The position numbers and the translations under genes were made by a program. DNA of 64,000 nucleotides from Streptomyces sp. HUAS MG91. Its GTDB lineage: Bacteria; Actinomycetota; Actinomycetes; Streptomycetales; Streptomycetaceae. Of this stretch, positions 55,572 to 63,870 are shown in pieces. The notes beneath the pieces were generated by a model, which was not told the origin of the DNA, made no database searches, and was given only the letters and a program-made list of their open reading frames with translations. Position 1 is the stretch's first letter. Every line of letters starts with the position of its first letter. The DNA lies in assembly GCF_040529335.1 (NCBI RefSeq), contig NZ_CP159534.1:5456001-5520000 (forward strand), in the 5' to 3' direction.

Positions 55572-55844
55572 TCAGGCCGACGTCGTGAGCCGGTGCGCTC
55601 TGCTTCGGGTGGGGCGCAGCAGCAGTGACAGCAGGGCCACCGCCATCACGATCGAGCCGCCGAGCGTGGCCAGCTCATGGCCGGACCCCAGCGACGTGTG
55701 CGTGACGAACGCCCCGAACAGGGCGCCGACGATCCCGGTCGCCAGCACCAGCCTGCGCGACGGCAGGCGGTGCGGCAGACGGCTGCTCGCGGCCCAGGCG
55801 AGGGCCAGACCGAGCAGTGCGGATCCAAGAGCTTCCAGAAGCAT
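55572..55844 (-). CDS. Small membrane protein (90 aa)
   Basis: Three hydrophobic segments: an N-terminal one (ALGSALLGLALAWAA), a middle one (LVLATGIVGALFGAFVTHT) and a C-terminal one (LGGSIVMAVALLSLLL), with a basic loop and tail. Short transglycosylase-associated/GlsB-like membrane proteins have a similar arrangement, but I would not assign it. The conserved position between helicase and DUF3107 genes supports it being real. Confidence 0.75.
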   Translation of the reverse strand: MLLEALGSALLGLALAWAASSRLPHRLPSRRLVLATGIVGALFGAFVTHTSLGSGHELATLGGSIVMAVALLSLLLRPTRSRAHRLTTSA

Positions 55845-55969
55845 GGAGAGGGTCCCTCCCGCGCGGCCAGTAGGTGCAAATCGGTCCTAGCCGGTCTACC
55901 CCTGGTACCCGGAACGCAACCCTCCCTGTGTGCTTCGGCTGTGCCCGCGCTGTGCGTGTCCGAGAACGC

Positions 55970-56008
55970 GGAAGGGGCCCGACAGCATCACGCTGTCGGG
56001 CCCCTTCC
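55970..56008. terminator. 17-bp perfect hairpin after DUF3107 gene
   Basis: Arms 55970-55986 and 55992-56008 pair perfectly around a 5-nt loop, 16 bp past the DUF3107 stop (56025) in the leftward direction. Confidence 0.85.
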
Positions 56009-56024
56009 CTTGCTCGTCCCCGCT

Positions 56025-56252
56025 CTACAGAGGGCCGAAGCCCACCTTCCGCACCGCGGGCTCGCCCAGCTCCACATAGGCGAGACGGTCGGCCGGGACC
56101 AGGACCTTGCGGCCCTTCTCGTCCGTCAGGGAAAGCAGCTGCGCCTTGCCGGACAGCGCCGCGGACACCGCGCCCTCGACCTCCTCGGCGGACTGGCCGC
56201 TCTCCAGAACGATCTCGCGGGGCGTGTGCAGCACGCCGATCTTGACCTCCAC
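56025..56252 (-). CDS. DUF3107 small protein
   Basis: 75 aa; starts MEVKIGVLHTPREIVLESGQS and ends YVELGEPAVRKVGFG, the DUF3107 family, nearly universal in actinobacteria (M. tuberculosis TB9.4, Rv3208A). It is small, soluble and probably beta-rich. Its gene lies 155 bp downstream of a TetR gene, the same pair as Rv3208-Rv3208A. No function is known; it would be controlled by the same regulator's promoter region. Confidence 0.93.
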   Translation of the reverse strand: MEVKIGVLHTPREIVLESGQSAEEVEGAVSAALSGKAQLLSLTDEKGRKVLVPADRLAYVELGEPAVRKVGFGPL

Positions 56253-56407
56253 GGCCTTGTCCCTCCGACGATCCGTGATGCGCGCGGTCTACCGCGCCGT
56301 ACGCAGCACAGATTAGCCCGCCCGGCCGACGCACCCGGTGTCCCGGCCGCACGCCAAGAGCGAACAGCGGACCGGGAACAAAACGGGGCGGTGGGCGACC
56401 ACTCGGA

Positions 56408-57049
56408 TCAGGAGTGCTCCGTGCCGTGCAGCGGGAACCCCGCGATACCGCGCCAGGCCAGCGAGCTGAGCAGCTGCACCGCCTTGTCGCGGGGCACCGG
56501 ACTCTCGCTGGACAGCCAGTAGCGCGCCACGACCTGAGAGACACCGCCGAGCCCCACGGCGAGCAGCATCGACTCGTCCTTGGACAGACCGGTGTCCTCG
56601 GCGATGACGTCCGAGATCGCCTCGGCGCACTGCAGGCTGACCCGGTCGACGCGCTCGCGCACCGCCGGCTCGTTCGTCAGGTCCGACTCGAAGACGAGGC
56701 GGAACGCGCCGCCCTCGTCCTGGACGTACGCGAAATAGGCGTCCATGGTCGCCTGCACGCGCTGCTTGTTGTCCGACGTCGACGCGAGCGCCGTGCGCAC
56801 CGACTGCAGCAGGGACTCGCAGTGCTGGTCGAGCAGGGCGAGGTAGAGCTCCAGCTTGCCCGGGAAGTGCTGGTAGAGGACCGGCTTGCTGACACCGGCG
56901 CGCTCGGCGATGTCGTCCATCGCGGCCGCGTGGTACCCCTGCGCGACGAACACTTCCTGTGCCGCGCCCAGAAGTTGATTGCGTCGGGCACGGCGCGGCA
57001 GGCGTGTGCCCTTGGGGCGCGCTGCCTCCGTCTGCTCGATGGCTGTCAC
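56408..57049 (-). CDS. TetR/AcrR family transcriptional regulator
   Basis: 213 aa from GTG 57049, with GGGAGG 4 nt upstream; a TTG four codons earlier is possible. The N-terminal TetR HTH contains AAQEVFVAQGYHAAAMDDIAERAGVSKPVLYQHFPGKLELYLALL, and the C-terminal domain is all helical. Ligand unknown. Homologue of Rv3208, with DUF3107 as partner gene. It may repress itself; the upstream spacer carries no obvious perfect operator. Confidence 0.93.
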   Translation of the reverse strand: MTAIEQTEAARPKGTRLPRRARRNQLLGAAQEVFVAQGYHAAAMDDIAERAGVSKPVLYQHFPGKLELYLALLDQHCESLLQSVRTALASTSDNKQRVQATMDAYFAYVQDEGGAFRLVFESDLTNEPAVRERVDRVSLQCAEAISDVIAEDTGLSKDESMLLAVGLGGVSQVVARYWLSSESPVPRDKAVQLLSSLAWRGIAGFPLHGTEHS

Positions 57050-57266
57050 GCCGCCTCCCAATTATCGTCCGTGTACTGCGGTGTGCGCCGCGCCGTCATC
57101 GTACTTTTGGGTAACCAGGATGTGCGCGGTGCGAGCGCAGAATTTCACGGACCGGACGTCTGTGAAAGCCGCTCCTAGCGGCCCTGCGGTAGCAAAGTGG
57201 CGCATACCGATGGGTGGGGCGACGGGCGCGACGGGCGTGCGGTCGGCACCATCGGTGCCGGTGAGG

Positions 57267-57485
57267 TCACCGATAGTCGTCCTCGTCGAGGGCCACCACC
57301 CGCGCCTGCTCCGCCCGGTCCGCCTCGTCGGCGCCGTCAGGGTCGGCCGGATCGACCGGCATGTCGTCCTGCTCGGGGGTCAGCTCGACCGACTGCTCGG
57401 CGGCGTCGGCCTCCGGCTCCTCCACGCCGATCTCCGCGGGCCGGTTGTCTGTGAATGTTCCGGGATCGCTCGGGTCGACCGTCAT
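57267..57485 (-). CDS. Small acidic hypothetical protein (72 aa)
   Basis: ATG 57485 with GAAGGGAG upstream. Strongly acidic (Asp/Glu/Pro-rich, DDMPVDPADPDGADEADRAEQ), no hydrophobic stretch, probably disordered. Similar short acidic ORFs occur at this position in other Streptomyces, from memory, so it is probably real. Function unknown. Confidence 0.65.
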   Translation of the reverse strand: MTVDPSDPGTFTDNRPAEIGVEEPEADAAEQSVELTPEQDDMPVDPADPDGADEADRAEQARVVALDEDDYR

Positions 57486-57703
57486 CGGTGGCTCCCTTCC
57501 TCACTGGTTCGTGCGTGGGCGGGTGCCCTGTATCGAGCGTAGGAGACACCCGATCGGGGCGCTATGCGATCTGTCGCCGTAGCTCATTCCCGCGTCGTGC
57601 CCCGGATTCCCCACGGGGAAGAGAAGGCTTTGGGGAGAGCTGTGCGGGATCTGTGACGGCGAACACACGCTCCTCAGTGTGATCACCTCGTAACATATGC
57701 CGC

Positions 57704-58774
57704 ATGCCTTCGACCGATTCGCCGCGTGTGCCTCCCGCCGTCGCCGCCGTGGCGCCCAAGCCGGGTGCCGTTCAGGTCGCGGAGGGCGAGAGACTGCGCT
57801 CGGTCGGTCTGCCGGGGATGACGCTGACGATCCGGTCGCGGCCGGGGACGCGGGAAGGACTGCCGCCCGCGCTGTACGTCCATGGTCTCGGCGGTTCCTC
57901 GCAGAACTGGTCGGCGCTGATGCCGCGCCTCGAGGACGTCGTCGACGGCGAGGCCGTCGACCTGCCCGGCTTCGGCGACTCGCCGCCACCGGACGACGGC
58001 AACTACTCGGTGACCGGCCACGCGCGCGCGGTCATCCGCTATCTCGACACCGAGCGGCGCGGCCCTGTGCACCTCTTCGGGAACTCGCTGGGCGGCGCCG
58101 TCGCCACCCGGGTCGCCGCCGTGCGCCCCGATCTCGTCCGCACGCTGACCCTGGTGTCGCCGGCGCTCCCGGAGATCCGGGTCCAGCGCACCGCCCTGCC
58201 GACCGGACTGCTCGCCGTGCCCGGAGTGGCCGCGCTCTTCACCCGTCTCACCAAGGAGTGGACGGCCGAGCAGCGCGTGAGCGGCGTCATGGCCCTCTGC
58301 TACGGCGACCCGAACCGCGTCACGGAGGAGGGCCTGCGGGCCGCGGTCGAGGAGATGGAACGGCGGCTGAGACTCCCGTACTTCTGGGACGCGATGGCCC
58401 GCTCCGCGCGCGGGATCGTGAACGCGTACACCCTCGGTGGCCAGCACGGTCTGTGGCGACAGGCGGCCCGTGTGCTCGCGCCGACATTGCTCGTCTACGG
58501 TGGACGGGACCAGCTCGTCTCCTACCGGATGGCGGCGCGTGCGGCGCGCACCTTCCGGGAGTCGCGCCTCCTCACGCTCCCCGACGCGGGGCACGTCGCG
58601 ATGATGGAGTATCCGGACGCGGTCGCCACGGCGTTCCGGGAACTCCTCGCGGACGCCGAGGCGTTGAACGAGACGCGCGTGACGGGGGAGCGGAGCGGGT
58701 CCGTGCCGGACGAGGCACGTGAGGCGCAGGACGCGCCGGACAGTACGACACACCGATCGACGTTGGGGAGCTGA
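57704..58774 (+). CDS. Alpha/beta hydrolase
   Basis: 356 aa. Oxyanion motif HGLGGSSQNW, nucleophile GNSLGGAVA, acid in YGGRDQLVS and His in PDAGHVAMME form a full triad. It resembles the haloperoxidase/epoxide-hydrolase-like clan with an Ala-rich N-terminus. TAACAT at 57691-57696 lies 7 nt before the ATG and there is no SD, so a leaderless transcript is possible. It lies 8 bp upstream of the DUF3152 gene and is likely co-transcribed with it. Confidence 0.9.
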   Translation: MPSTDSPRVPPAVAAVAPKPGAVQVAEGERLRSVGLPGMTLTIRSRPGTREGLPPALYVHGLGGSSQNWSALMPRLEDVVDGEAVDLPGFGDSPPPDDGNYSVTGHARAVIRYLDTERRGPVHLFGNSLGGAVATRVAAVRPDLVRTLTLVSPALPEIRVQRTALPTGLLAVPGVAALFTRLTKEWTAEQRVSGVMALCYGDPNRVTEEGLRAAVEEMERRLRLPYFWDAMARSARGIVNAYTLGGQHGLWRQAARVLAPTLLVYGGRDQLVSYRMAARAARTFRESRLLTLPDAGHVAMMEYPDAVATAFRELLADAEALNETRVTGERSGSVPDEAREAQDAPDSTTHRSTLGS

Positions 58775-58782
58775 GGCGGCGA

Positions 58783-60198
58783 GTGGGACGGCACAGCCGC
58801 CGAGGGCCGGCAGACAACGGCGACACCGCCGACATACCAGTACCACCCGAGCTCCGCAGTCCGCCGCAGGCGGGCCCGGGCTCCGGGCGCCGCCGCAGGG
58901 ACACCGCCACGGAGGGCGCGGAGGGCGTCACCGAGACCGCTCCCCGTACGCCCGCGCGACCGGGTGGCCCGTCCGCGCGCGGCGGCCACCCCGAGCAGCG
59001 GGAGTCGGGCGGCGGCTGGGGCGACCCCAAATCCGTCGCAGGGACGCGGACCGGTGCGGCGCGGAGTGACACGCGGGGCGAGTCCAGGACTCCGTCGCGG
59101 GCGACGGCCACACCGGCGGCAGGGACGCCGACCGTGCCGCATCCGCGATCGGGCCTGGGGCGGCCCCGCCAGGAGTACGTCGACGCGTTCGACGCGTTCG
59201 ACACCTCCGGGCGCCGGGGTCCGTACACCTCCGTCACCGACTGGGACACCGACACCGACACCGACGCCGATCGTGACGTCGACGAGGCTCCCGAGGCGGA
59301 TGCCTCGGGCGCTGGCGCGGGCCCGGACGGGACCGCTTCGGCCGGCGCGGGCACGGACGGCGGGCGGGAGAAGCGCGGCAAGGGACTCACCTTCACCGGT
59401 ATCGCCGCCGCGGCCGTGACCACCGTGCTCGCCGTCGTCGTCGCGGGCCAGGTCGCCGACGGGCACGGCGGATCGTCCGGCGATCCCTCGGCGAAGTCGG
59501 CGGACGGCTCGCGCGTCCACGACGACTCCGCGTCCCGCTCGGACGACCGGGCGACGCCGTCGCGGACCGCGCAGGCCGCCCCGGCGACGTACGACCAGAA
59601 AATGGCGAAGAAGTACCCGCTCGCGGCCGACCTGAAGGCCTCGGGGAAGTTCGACGCGGTCGGCGGTTTCGACAAGGCACCGGGCAGCGGGCAGAAGTTC
59701 CGCTACCGCGTCGACGTGGAGAAGGGGCTCGGGCTCGACGGCGCGCTGTTCGCGCAGGCCGTGCAGAAGACCCTGAACGACAAGCGGAGCTGGGCCCACG
59801 ACAACGCCCGCACCTTCGAGCGGATCTCCTCCGGCAAGCCGGACTTCGTGATCACGCTGGCCAGCCCGGGGACCACCGCGGACTGGTGTGCGAAGTCGGG
59901 ACTCGACACCACCGAGGACAACGTGTCGTGCGACTCGGCCGCCACCGATCGCGTGATGATCAACGCCTATCGGTGGGCACAGGGCTCGAAGACGTACGAC
60001 AAGGTGCTCCACGGCAGCGCCATCCACCCCTACCGGCAGATGCTCATCAACCACGAGGTCGGGCACCGGCTCGGCTTCAACCACGTCACCTGCTCGCAGG
60101 ACGGCGCGCTCGCGCCCGTGATGCAGCAGCAGACCAAGTTCCTGACCTTCGACGGGATCACCTGCAAGCCCAACCCCTGGGCCTACCCCAACGCCTGA
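58783..60198 (+). CDS. DUF3152 membrane-anchored protein with metzincin-like HExxHxxGxxH motif
   Basis: 471 aa from GTG 58783. Residues 1-195 are basic/acidic, disordered and cytoplasmic; one transmembrane helix at about 200-225 (FTGIAAAAVTTVLAVVVAGQV) leaves a 245-residue extracytoplasmic domain. That domain carries His424-Glu425-xx-His428-xx-Gly431-xx-His434 (HEVGHRLGFNH), the zinc-binding consensus of metzincins, with VMQQQ about 18 residues later as a possible Met-turn, and four Cys likely in disulfides. DUF3152 is otherwise unassigned; the homologue is Rv3207c. A secreted zinc protease is my inference. Confidence 0.9.
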   Translation: MGRHSRRGPADNGDTADIPVPPELRSPPQAGPGSGRRRRDTATEGAEGVTETAPRTPARPGGPSARGGHPEQRESGGGWGDPKSVAGTRTGAARSDTRGESRTPSRATATPAAGTPTVPHPRSGLGRPRQEYVDAFDAFDTSGRRGPYTSVTDWDTDTDTDADRDVDEAPEADASGAGAGPDGTASAGAGTDGGREKRGKGLTFTGIAAAAVTTVLAVVVAGQVADGHGGSSGDPSAKSADGSRVHDDSASRSDDRATPSRTAQAAPATYDQKMAKKYPLAADLKASGKFDAVGGFDKAPGSGQKFRYRVDVEKGLGLDGALFAQAVQKTLNDKRSWAHDNARTFERISSGKPDFVITLASPGTTADWCAKSGLDTTEDNVSCDSAATDRVMINAYRWAQGSKTYDKVLHGSAIHPYRQMLINHEVGHRLGFNHVTCSQDGALAPVMQQQTKFLTFDGITCKPNPWAYPNA

Positions 60199-60284
60199 CG
60201 CTTCGTGGCGTTGCGTAGCCGGATGATCTCTTAGCGCGACAGAACGTCACGCGCACGCGAAAGTTACGCCCGTTCACCCCTTTT

Positions 60285-60318
60285 GGTGGCGCGATGGACA
60301 ACCGTCCATCGCGCCACC
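60285..60318. terminator. 15-bp perfect palindromic hairpin between DUF3152 and glycosyltransferase genes
   Basis: Arms 60285-60299 and 60304-60318 are perfectly inverted with an AACC loop. It follows the DUF3152 stop by 87 bp and precedes the GTG at 60399 by 80 bp, so it may be a terminator or part of the next operon's control region. Confidence 0.6.
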
Positions 60319-60398
60319 GGCATGTCCGCATACGTTCGTCCCGCTGCGAGCCGCCGACCCAACGGCGGCTCCCCATACGGGAGATCGGGGGTGTACTC

Positions 60399-62249
60399 GT
60401 GCGTATCGGACTGCTGACAGAGGGTGGCTATCCGTATGTGAGCGGTGAGGCCAGACTCTGGTGCGACCGGCTCGTGCGCGGGCTCGAGCAGCACGAGTTC
60501 GACATCTACGCGCTCAGCCGCAGCCAGGAGCAGGAGGACGCGGGCTGGCTCGAACTGCCCCCGCAGGTCGGCCTGGTGCGGACCGCGCCGCTGTGGACGG
60601 CGCGGACGGGAACCGGTGACGACGGGGCGTGCGGCGGCGCACTCGGGCGGCGCGCCCGGCGCCGGTTCGCCGCCCTCTACGCGGAGCTGGCCGAGGCCGT
60701 GATCGGCGGACCCGACGAGGCGGACCGTTTCGCCAGCGCGCTGTACGGGCTGGCCGAACTCGCCAGGGACGAGGGCGGACTGGGACCCGCGCTGCGCTCC
60801 GAGACCGCCGTGCGCATCCTGGAGCGCGCCTGTCGCGCGCCGGGCGCCCGGCGCGCCGCCCGGGGAGCCCGGGTGCCCGACCTGCTCGCCTTCGCGGCAG
60901 AGGTCGAGTGCGCGCTGCGCCCCCTCTCCCTCGACTGGTACGACGACGCGTCCGGCGGATCCGGTGGCGGTGGGCTCGGCGCCGTCGACCTCTGCCACGC
61001 CACGTCAGGCGGGTCCGCGGCCCTGCCCGGCCTGATCGCCAAGCGGTTCCACGGCGTACCGCTGCTCGTCACCGAGTACGGGGTGCGGCTGCGGGCCCGC
61101 TACATCGCGGCGGGCGACGCCGAGTTGAGTGCGCCGGTGCGCGCGCTCCTCGCCGCCTTCCACGGCCGGCTCGCCGCCGAGGTCTACCGGCAGGCCGCCG
61201 TCATCACCCCCGGCAATGCCCACGCCAGGCGCTGGCAGGAACGGTGCGGCGCCGACCGCGCCAAACTGCGCACCGTCCACCCCGGCATGGAGGCGTCCCG
61301 CTTCGCCGAGGTCGGCGAGCGCGAGGAGCCGGGGGAGCCGGACACCCTGGTCTGGGTCGGCCGGATCGATCCGTCCAAGGACCTCATCTCCCTGCTCCAC
61401 GCCTTCGCCGAGGTCCGCAAGGAGGAGCCGGGGGCCCGCCTGCGCATCGTGGGGGCGATGCCGACGGACTCGGGTTCCGGCTCCGGCTCCGGTGAGGGCC
61501 GGGAGGCCGAGGCCTATCTCGGGCACTGCAAGGCCCTGGCCGCGCAGCTCTTCCCCGACGAGGCGACGGGCCTCCATGCCATGGGCGAGAACCCGGTCTC
61601 CTTCGAGGAACTCGGCGCCCCCGAGGCCCCCGGTCTCGCCGAGGTCTACGGCTCCGGCAGCGTCGTCGTCCTCTCCAGCGTCGTCGAAGGCTTTCCGATC
61701 AGTCTGGTCGAGGCCATGTTCTGCGGGCGCGCCACGGTGTCGACCGACGTGGGCGCCGTCGTCGAGGTGATCGGCGGTACCGGTCTCGTGGTGCCCCCGC
61801 GCAACCCGCGCGCCCTCGCCGAGGCCTGTGTGGCCCTTCTGCGCGACTCCGACCGCCGCGAGCGACTCGGCGCCGCCGCCCGGGCGCGAGCCCTGGAGCT
61901 CTTCACCGTCGAGCAGAACGTCACGGCATTTCGCGGCATTTACCTGGAGATCGTCTCGCACTGCCCGGTGCGCCGGGAGGCCGTGGACGACGCCGGTGAA
62001 CCCCGCCCGTTCGCCCACCCGCCCGAGGCCCATGTGCCGGGGAGATGGACGGCACCCGCCGCCGGCGGCATCGGCGGCACCTGGCTCGCCGGGCGCTCGT
62101 CCGGTGCGGGCGCGCCGAGCTGGGCGTCCGCTTCCGGTGACAGCCGTGACAGCCGTGACAGCCGTGACGGCGATGGCGGCGGTGGCGGCGGTGGTGGGCG
62201 CGAGGAGTTGGCCGGAGTGACGCGTGGCCGCGGGGAGGGAGACGCATGA
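60399..62249 (+). CDS. PelF-like glycosyltransferase (DUF3492 + GT4)
   Basis: 616 aa from GTG 60399; GGGGG-type leader. The N-terminal half matches DUF3492 (IGLLTEGGYPYVSGEARLWCDRLVRGLEQHEFDIYALS), and the second half is a GT-B retaining glycosyltransferase with WVGRIDPSKDLISLLHAF and the catalytic E-x7-E motif EGFPISLVE. PelF, of this composition, polymerises UDP-sugars into Pel exopolysaccharide. The C-terminal 100 residues are a low-complexity tail with repeated Asp-Ser-Arg and Gly runs. It overlaps the following membrane-protein gene by 4 bp, so they are probably one operon. Confidence 0.9.
   Translation: MRIGLLTEGGYPYVSGEARLWCDRLVRGLEQHEFDIYALSRSQEQEDAGWLELPPQVGLVRTAPLWTARTGTGDDGACGGALGRRARRRFAALYAELAEAVIGGPDEADRFASALYGLAELARDEGGLGPALRSETAVRILERACRAPGARRAARGARVPDLLAFAAEVECALRPLSLDWYDDASGGSGGGGLGAVDLCHATSGGSAALPGLIAKRFHGVPLLVTEYGVRLRARYIAAGDAELSAPVRALLAAFHGRLAAEVYRQAAVITPGNAHARRWQERCGADRAKLRTVHPGMEASRFAEVGEREEPGEPDTLVWVGRIDPSKDLISLLHAFAEVRKEEPGARLRIVGAMPTDSGSGSGSGEGREAEAYLGHCKALAAQLFPDEATGLHAMGENPVSFEELGAPEAPGLAEVYGSGSVVVLSSVVEGFPISLVEAMFCGRATVSTDVGAVVEVIGGTGLVVPPRNPRALAEACVALLRDSDRRERLGAAARARALELFTVEQNVTAFRGIYLEIVSHCPVRREAVDDAGEPRPFAHPPEAHVPGRWTAPAAGGIGGTWLAGRSSGAGAPSWASASGDSRDSRDSRDGDGGGGGGGGREELAGVTRGRGEGDA
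62139..62194 (+). repeat. Short in-frame GACAGCCGT repeats and GGCGGT run
   Basis: Three to four tandem GACAGCCGT units near 62139-62165 are followed by GGCGGTGGCGG-type runs, encoding the Asp-Ser-Arg and poly-Gly tail of the glycosyltransferase. The 9-bp and 3-bp units keep the frame, so slippage would alter tail length only. Confidence 0.7.
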
Positions 62250-63724
62250 GCAGCGACAGCTTCGACGGCGGCCGGGGTGGCCGCGGCGGTGGCAGCGGTG
62301 TCGGCGCGGATGTGCCTCGGGTGCCGGTGGGCGCCGGGGCCTGGGGGAGCAGTTCGGAAGAGGCGCTGGCGCTGACCGTCACCGAGCCTGCCGGACCCGA
62401 TACCGATGCCGTCTCCGATGCCGATGCCCTCGATCCGCTGGACGCCCTCGACGCGGACCTGCTGCACGAGTCCGGGGCGTGGCGGAAGGAGGCCGGCACG
62501 GAGCAGGCCCGACCGACCCAGGGGGCTGGCCGGGACGGCCGGGCCGATGACAGGCCCGGCGCCGCGCCCCGCGCCCCGCACGCCGAAGACACCGCGGGAA
62601 CCGCGTCCCGACCCGCCAACTCCCGCACAGCGCAACGCCGTTCCGGAGTCGACCCCGTCAAGGTCCTGATGCACCGCCATCGCGACCTGTGCGAGCGCGC
62701 CGTCGACCCGCTGGAGATCGCGGCCGGCCTGGAGGCGCACGGCCTGACCGACCGGGCCGCCGCCCGCTACCGGCACAAGGACGTGTTCTCCCTCGCCGAG
62801 GAGATGTACGCGCGCATGCCGAGGGACGGCGAACCGGACGCACCGGCCGCCGCCACCCCCGCCCCGGCCATCGGAGTGCGCGGCGCGTGGGCCGGGCTCG
62901 CCCTGCTGCCGGGCGCCGTCTGCGCCCTCGCCCTGCTCGCCCTGAACGTCACGACGGGCACCGCGCACCTGGCCGTCGCGCTCACCGGCGCCCTCGCCGT
63001 CGCCGCCGCCCTGCGCACGACCCTGCGACACGGGCCCCTGCGCATCGGCGTCCGCCCGCCCGCGCCCGCGACCCGGCTGTGGGTCTGGGCGCTCCTGCTC
63101 TACGCGACCTTCGGCGACGGACTCCTGAACGCCGCGCTGACCGGGGGTCCCGACGGTGCCTGGGCCCCCGCCGCCCCACCGCTCCTCGCGCTCGCCGTCG
63201 CCGTGGCGCCCGCGACCTGGTGCGCCCGGCTCTTCGCCACCGGGGCCCGCCGCCGCCTCGCCACCAGCCGCGGCCTCGCCGAATTCACCTCCTCCGTCAG
63301 GCCTCTGCTGCTCGGCTGCGTGCTGCTGTTCGCCGTCGCTCTCTGCGCGCTCCTCGGCACGGCCGGCGCCCTGATCGACCAGGACGCCCAGGGCGTGGAC
63401 TACGCCGGAGCGTGCGCCCTGGGCGTCCTGCTGCTGCTCGCCCGGCTGCTCTCCGCGCACGGCCGCACCCACGCGCCGACCGTGGTGCTCGGCGTGGCGG
63501 CCGGTGCCGAGATCCTCACCGTCGCCACTGTTTTCGCCGCGCGACTGCCGGGGTGCGCCGCCCTCGGCACTCCCGTGGAGAGCGCGGTCGACGCGGCCGG
63601 CGTGGGCGTGGTGCCCGGCACGGTCTGTGCCGTGGCCGCCCTCGCGCTGCTGGTCCATGCCACGCGGACCCTCACCCGCGCCTCCGCCCACGCGAGCACC
63701 GACAGTCGGGCGAGCGCCCCATGA
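62246..63724 (+). CDS. Polytopic membrane protein, partner of the glycosyltransferase
   Basis: 492 aa from ATG 62246, overlapping the previous gene as ATGA. Residues 1-205 are hydrophilic, with the conserved segment VDPVKVLMHRHRDLCERAVDPLEIAAGLEAHGLTDRAAARYRHKDVFSLAEEMY that looks like a helical domain. At least eight hydrophobic helices follow, beginning with GLALLPGAVCALALLALNV. This could be a glycan exporter or a Pel-like membrane subunit, but I do not recognise a family. Coupling to the glycosyltransferase makes a joint role likely. Confidence 0.82.
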   Translation: MSSDSFDGGRGGRGGGSGVGADVPRVPVGAGAWGSSSEEALALTVTEPAGPDTDAVSDADALDPLDALDADLLHESGAWRKEAGTEQARPTQGAGRDGRADDRPGAAPRAPHAEDTAGTASRPANSRTAQRRSGVDPVKVLMHRHRDLCERAVDPLEIAAGLEAHGLTDRAAARYRHKDVFSLAEEMYARMPRDGEPDAPAAATPAPAIGVRGAWAGLALLPGAVCALALLALNVTTGTAHLAVALTGALAVAAALRTTLRHGPLRIGVRPPAPATRLWVWALLLYATFGDGLLNAALTGGPDGAWAPAAPPLLALAVAVAPATWCARLFATGARRRLATSRGLAEFTSSVRPLLLGCVLLFAVALCALLGTAGALIDQDAQGVDYAGACALGVLLLLARLLSAHGRTHAPTVVLGVAAGAEILTVATVFAARLPGCAALGTPVESAVDAAGVGVVPGTVCAVAALALLVHATRTLTRASAHASTDSRASAP

Positions 63725-63870
63725 CCACCACAGGCACCACCCGTGCCGCGACCGGACGCGCCCTGCACCCGCGCGCACCGCACGCGGCATAAGACCCACC
63801 CCACTCCCGCGGGGCCGACACCGCGGGCCCATTCGTCGACTCTCAGCAACATCCGTAAGGAGAACGCCAG

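Noticed and set aside
63721..63792. 23-codon ATG-started frame overlapping the end of the membrane-protein gene as ATGA
   Set aside because: The overlap suggests coupling, but the peptide is too short and low in complexity to support a gene without conservation data.
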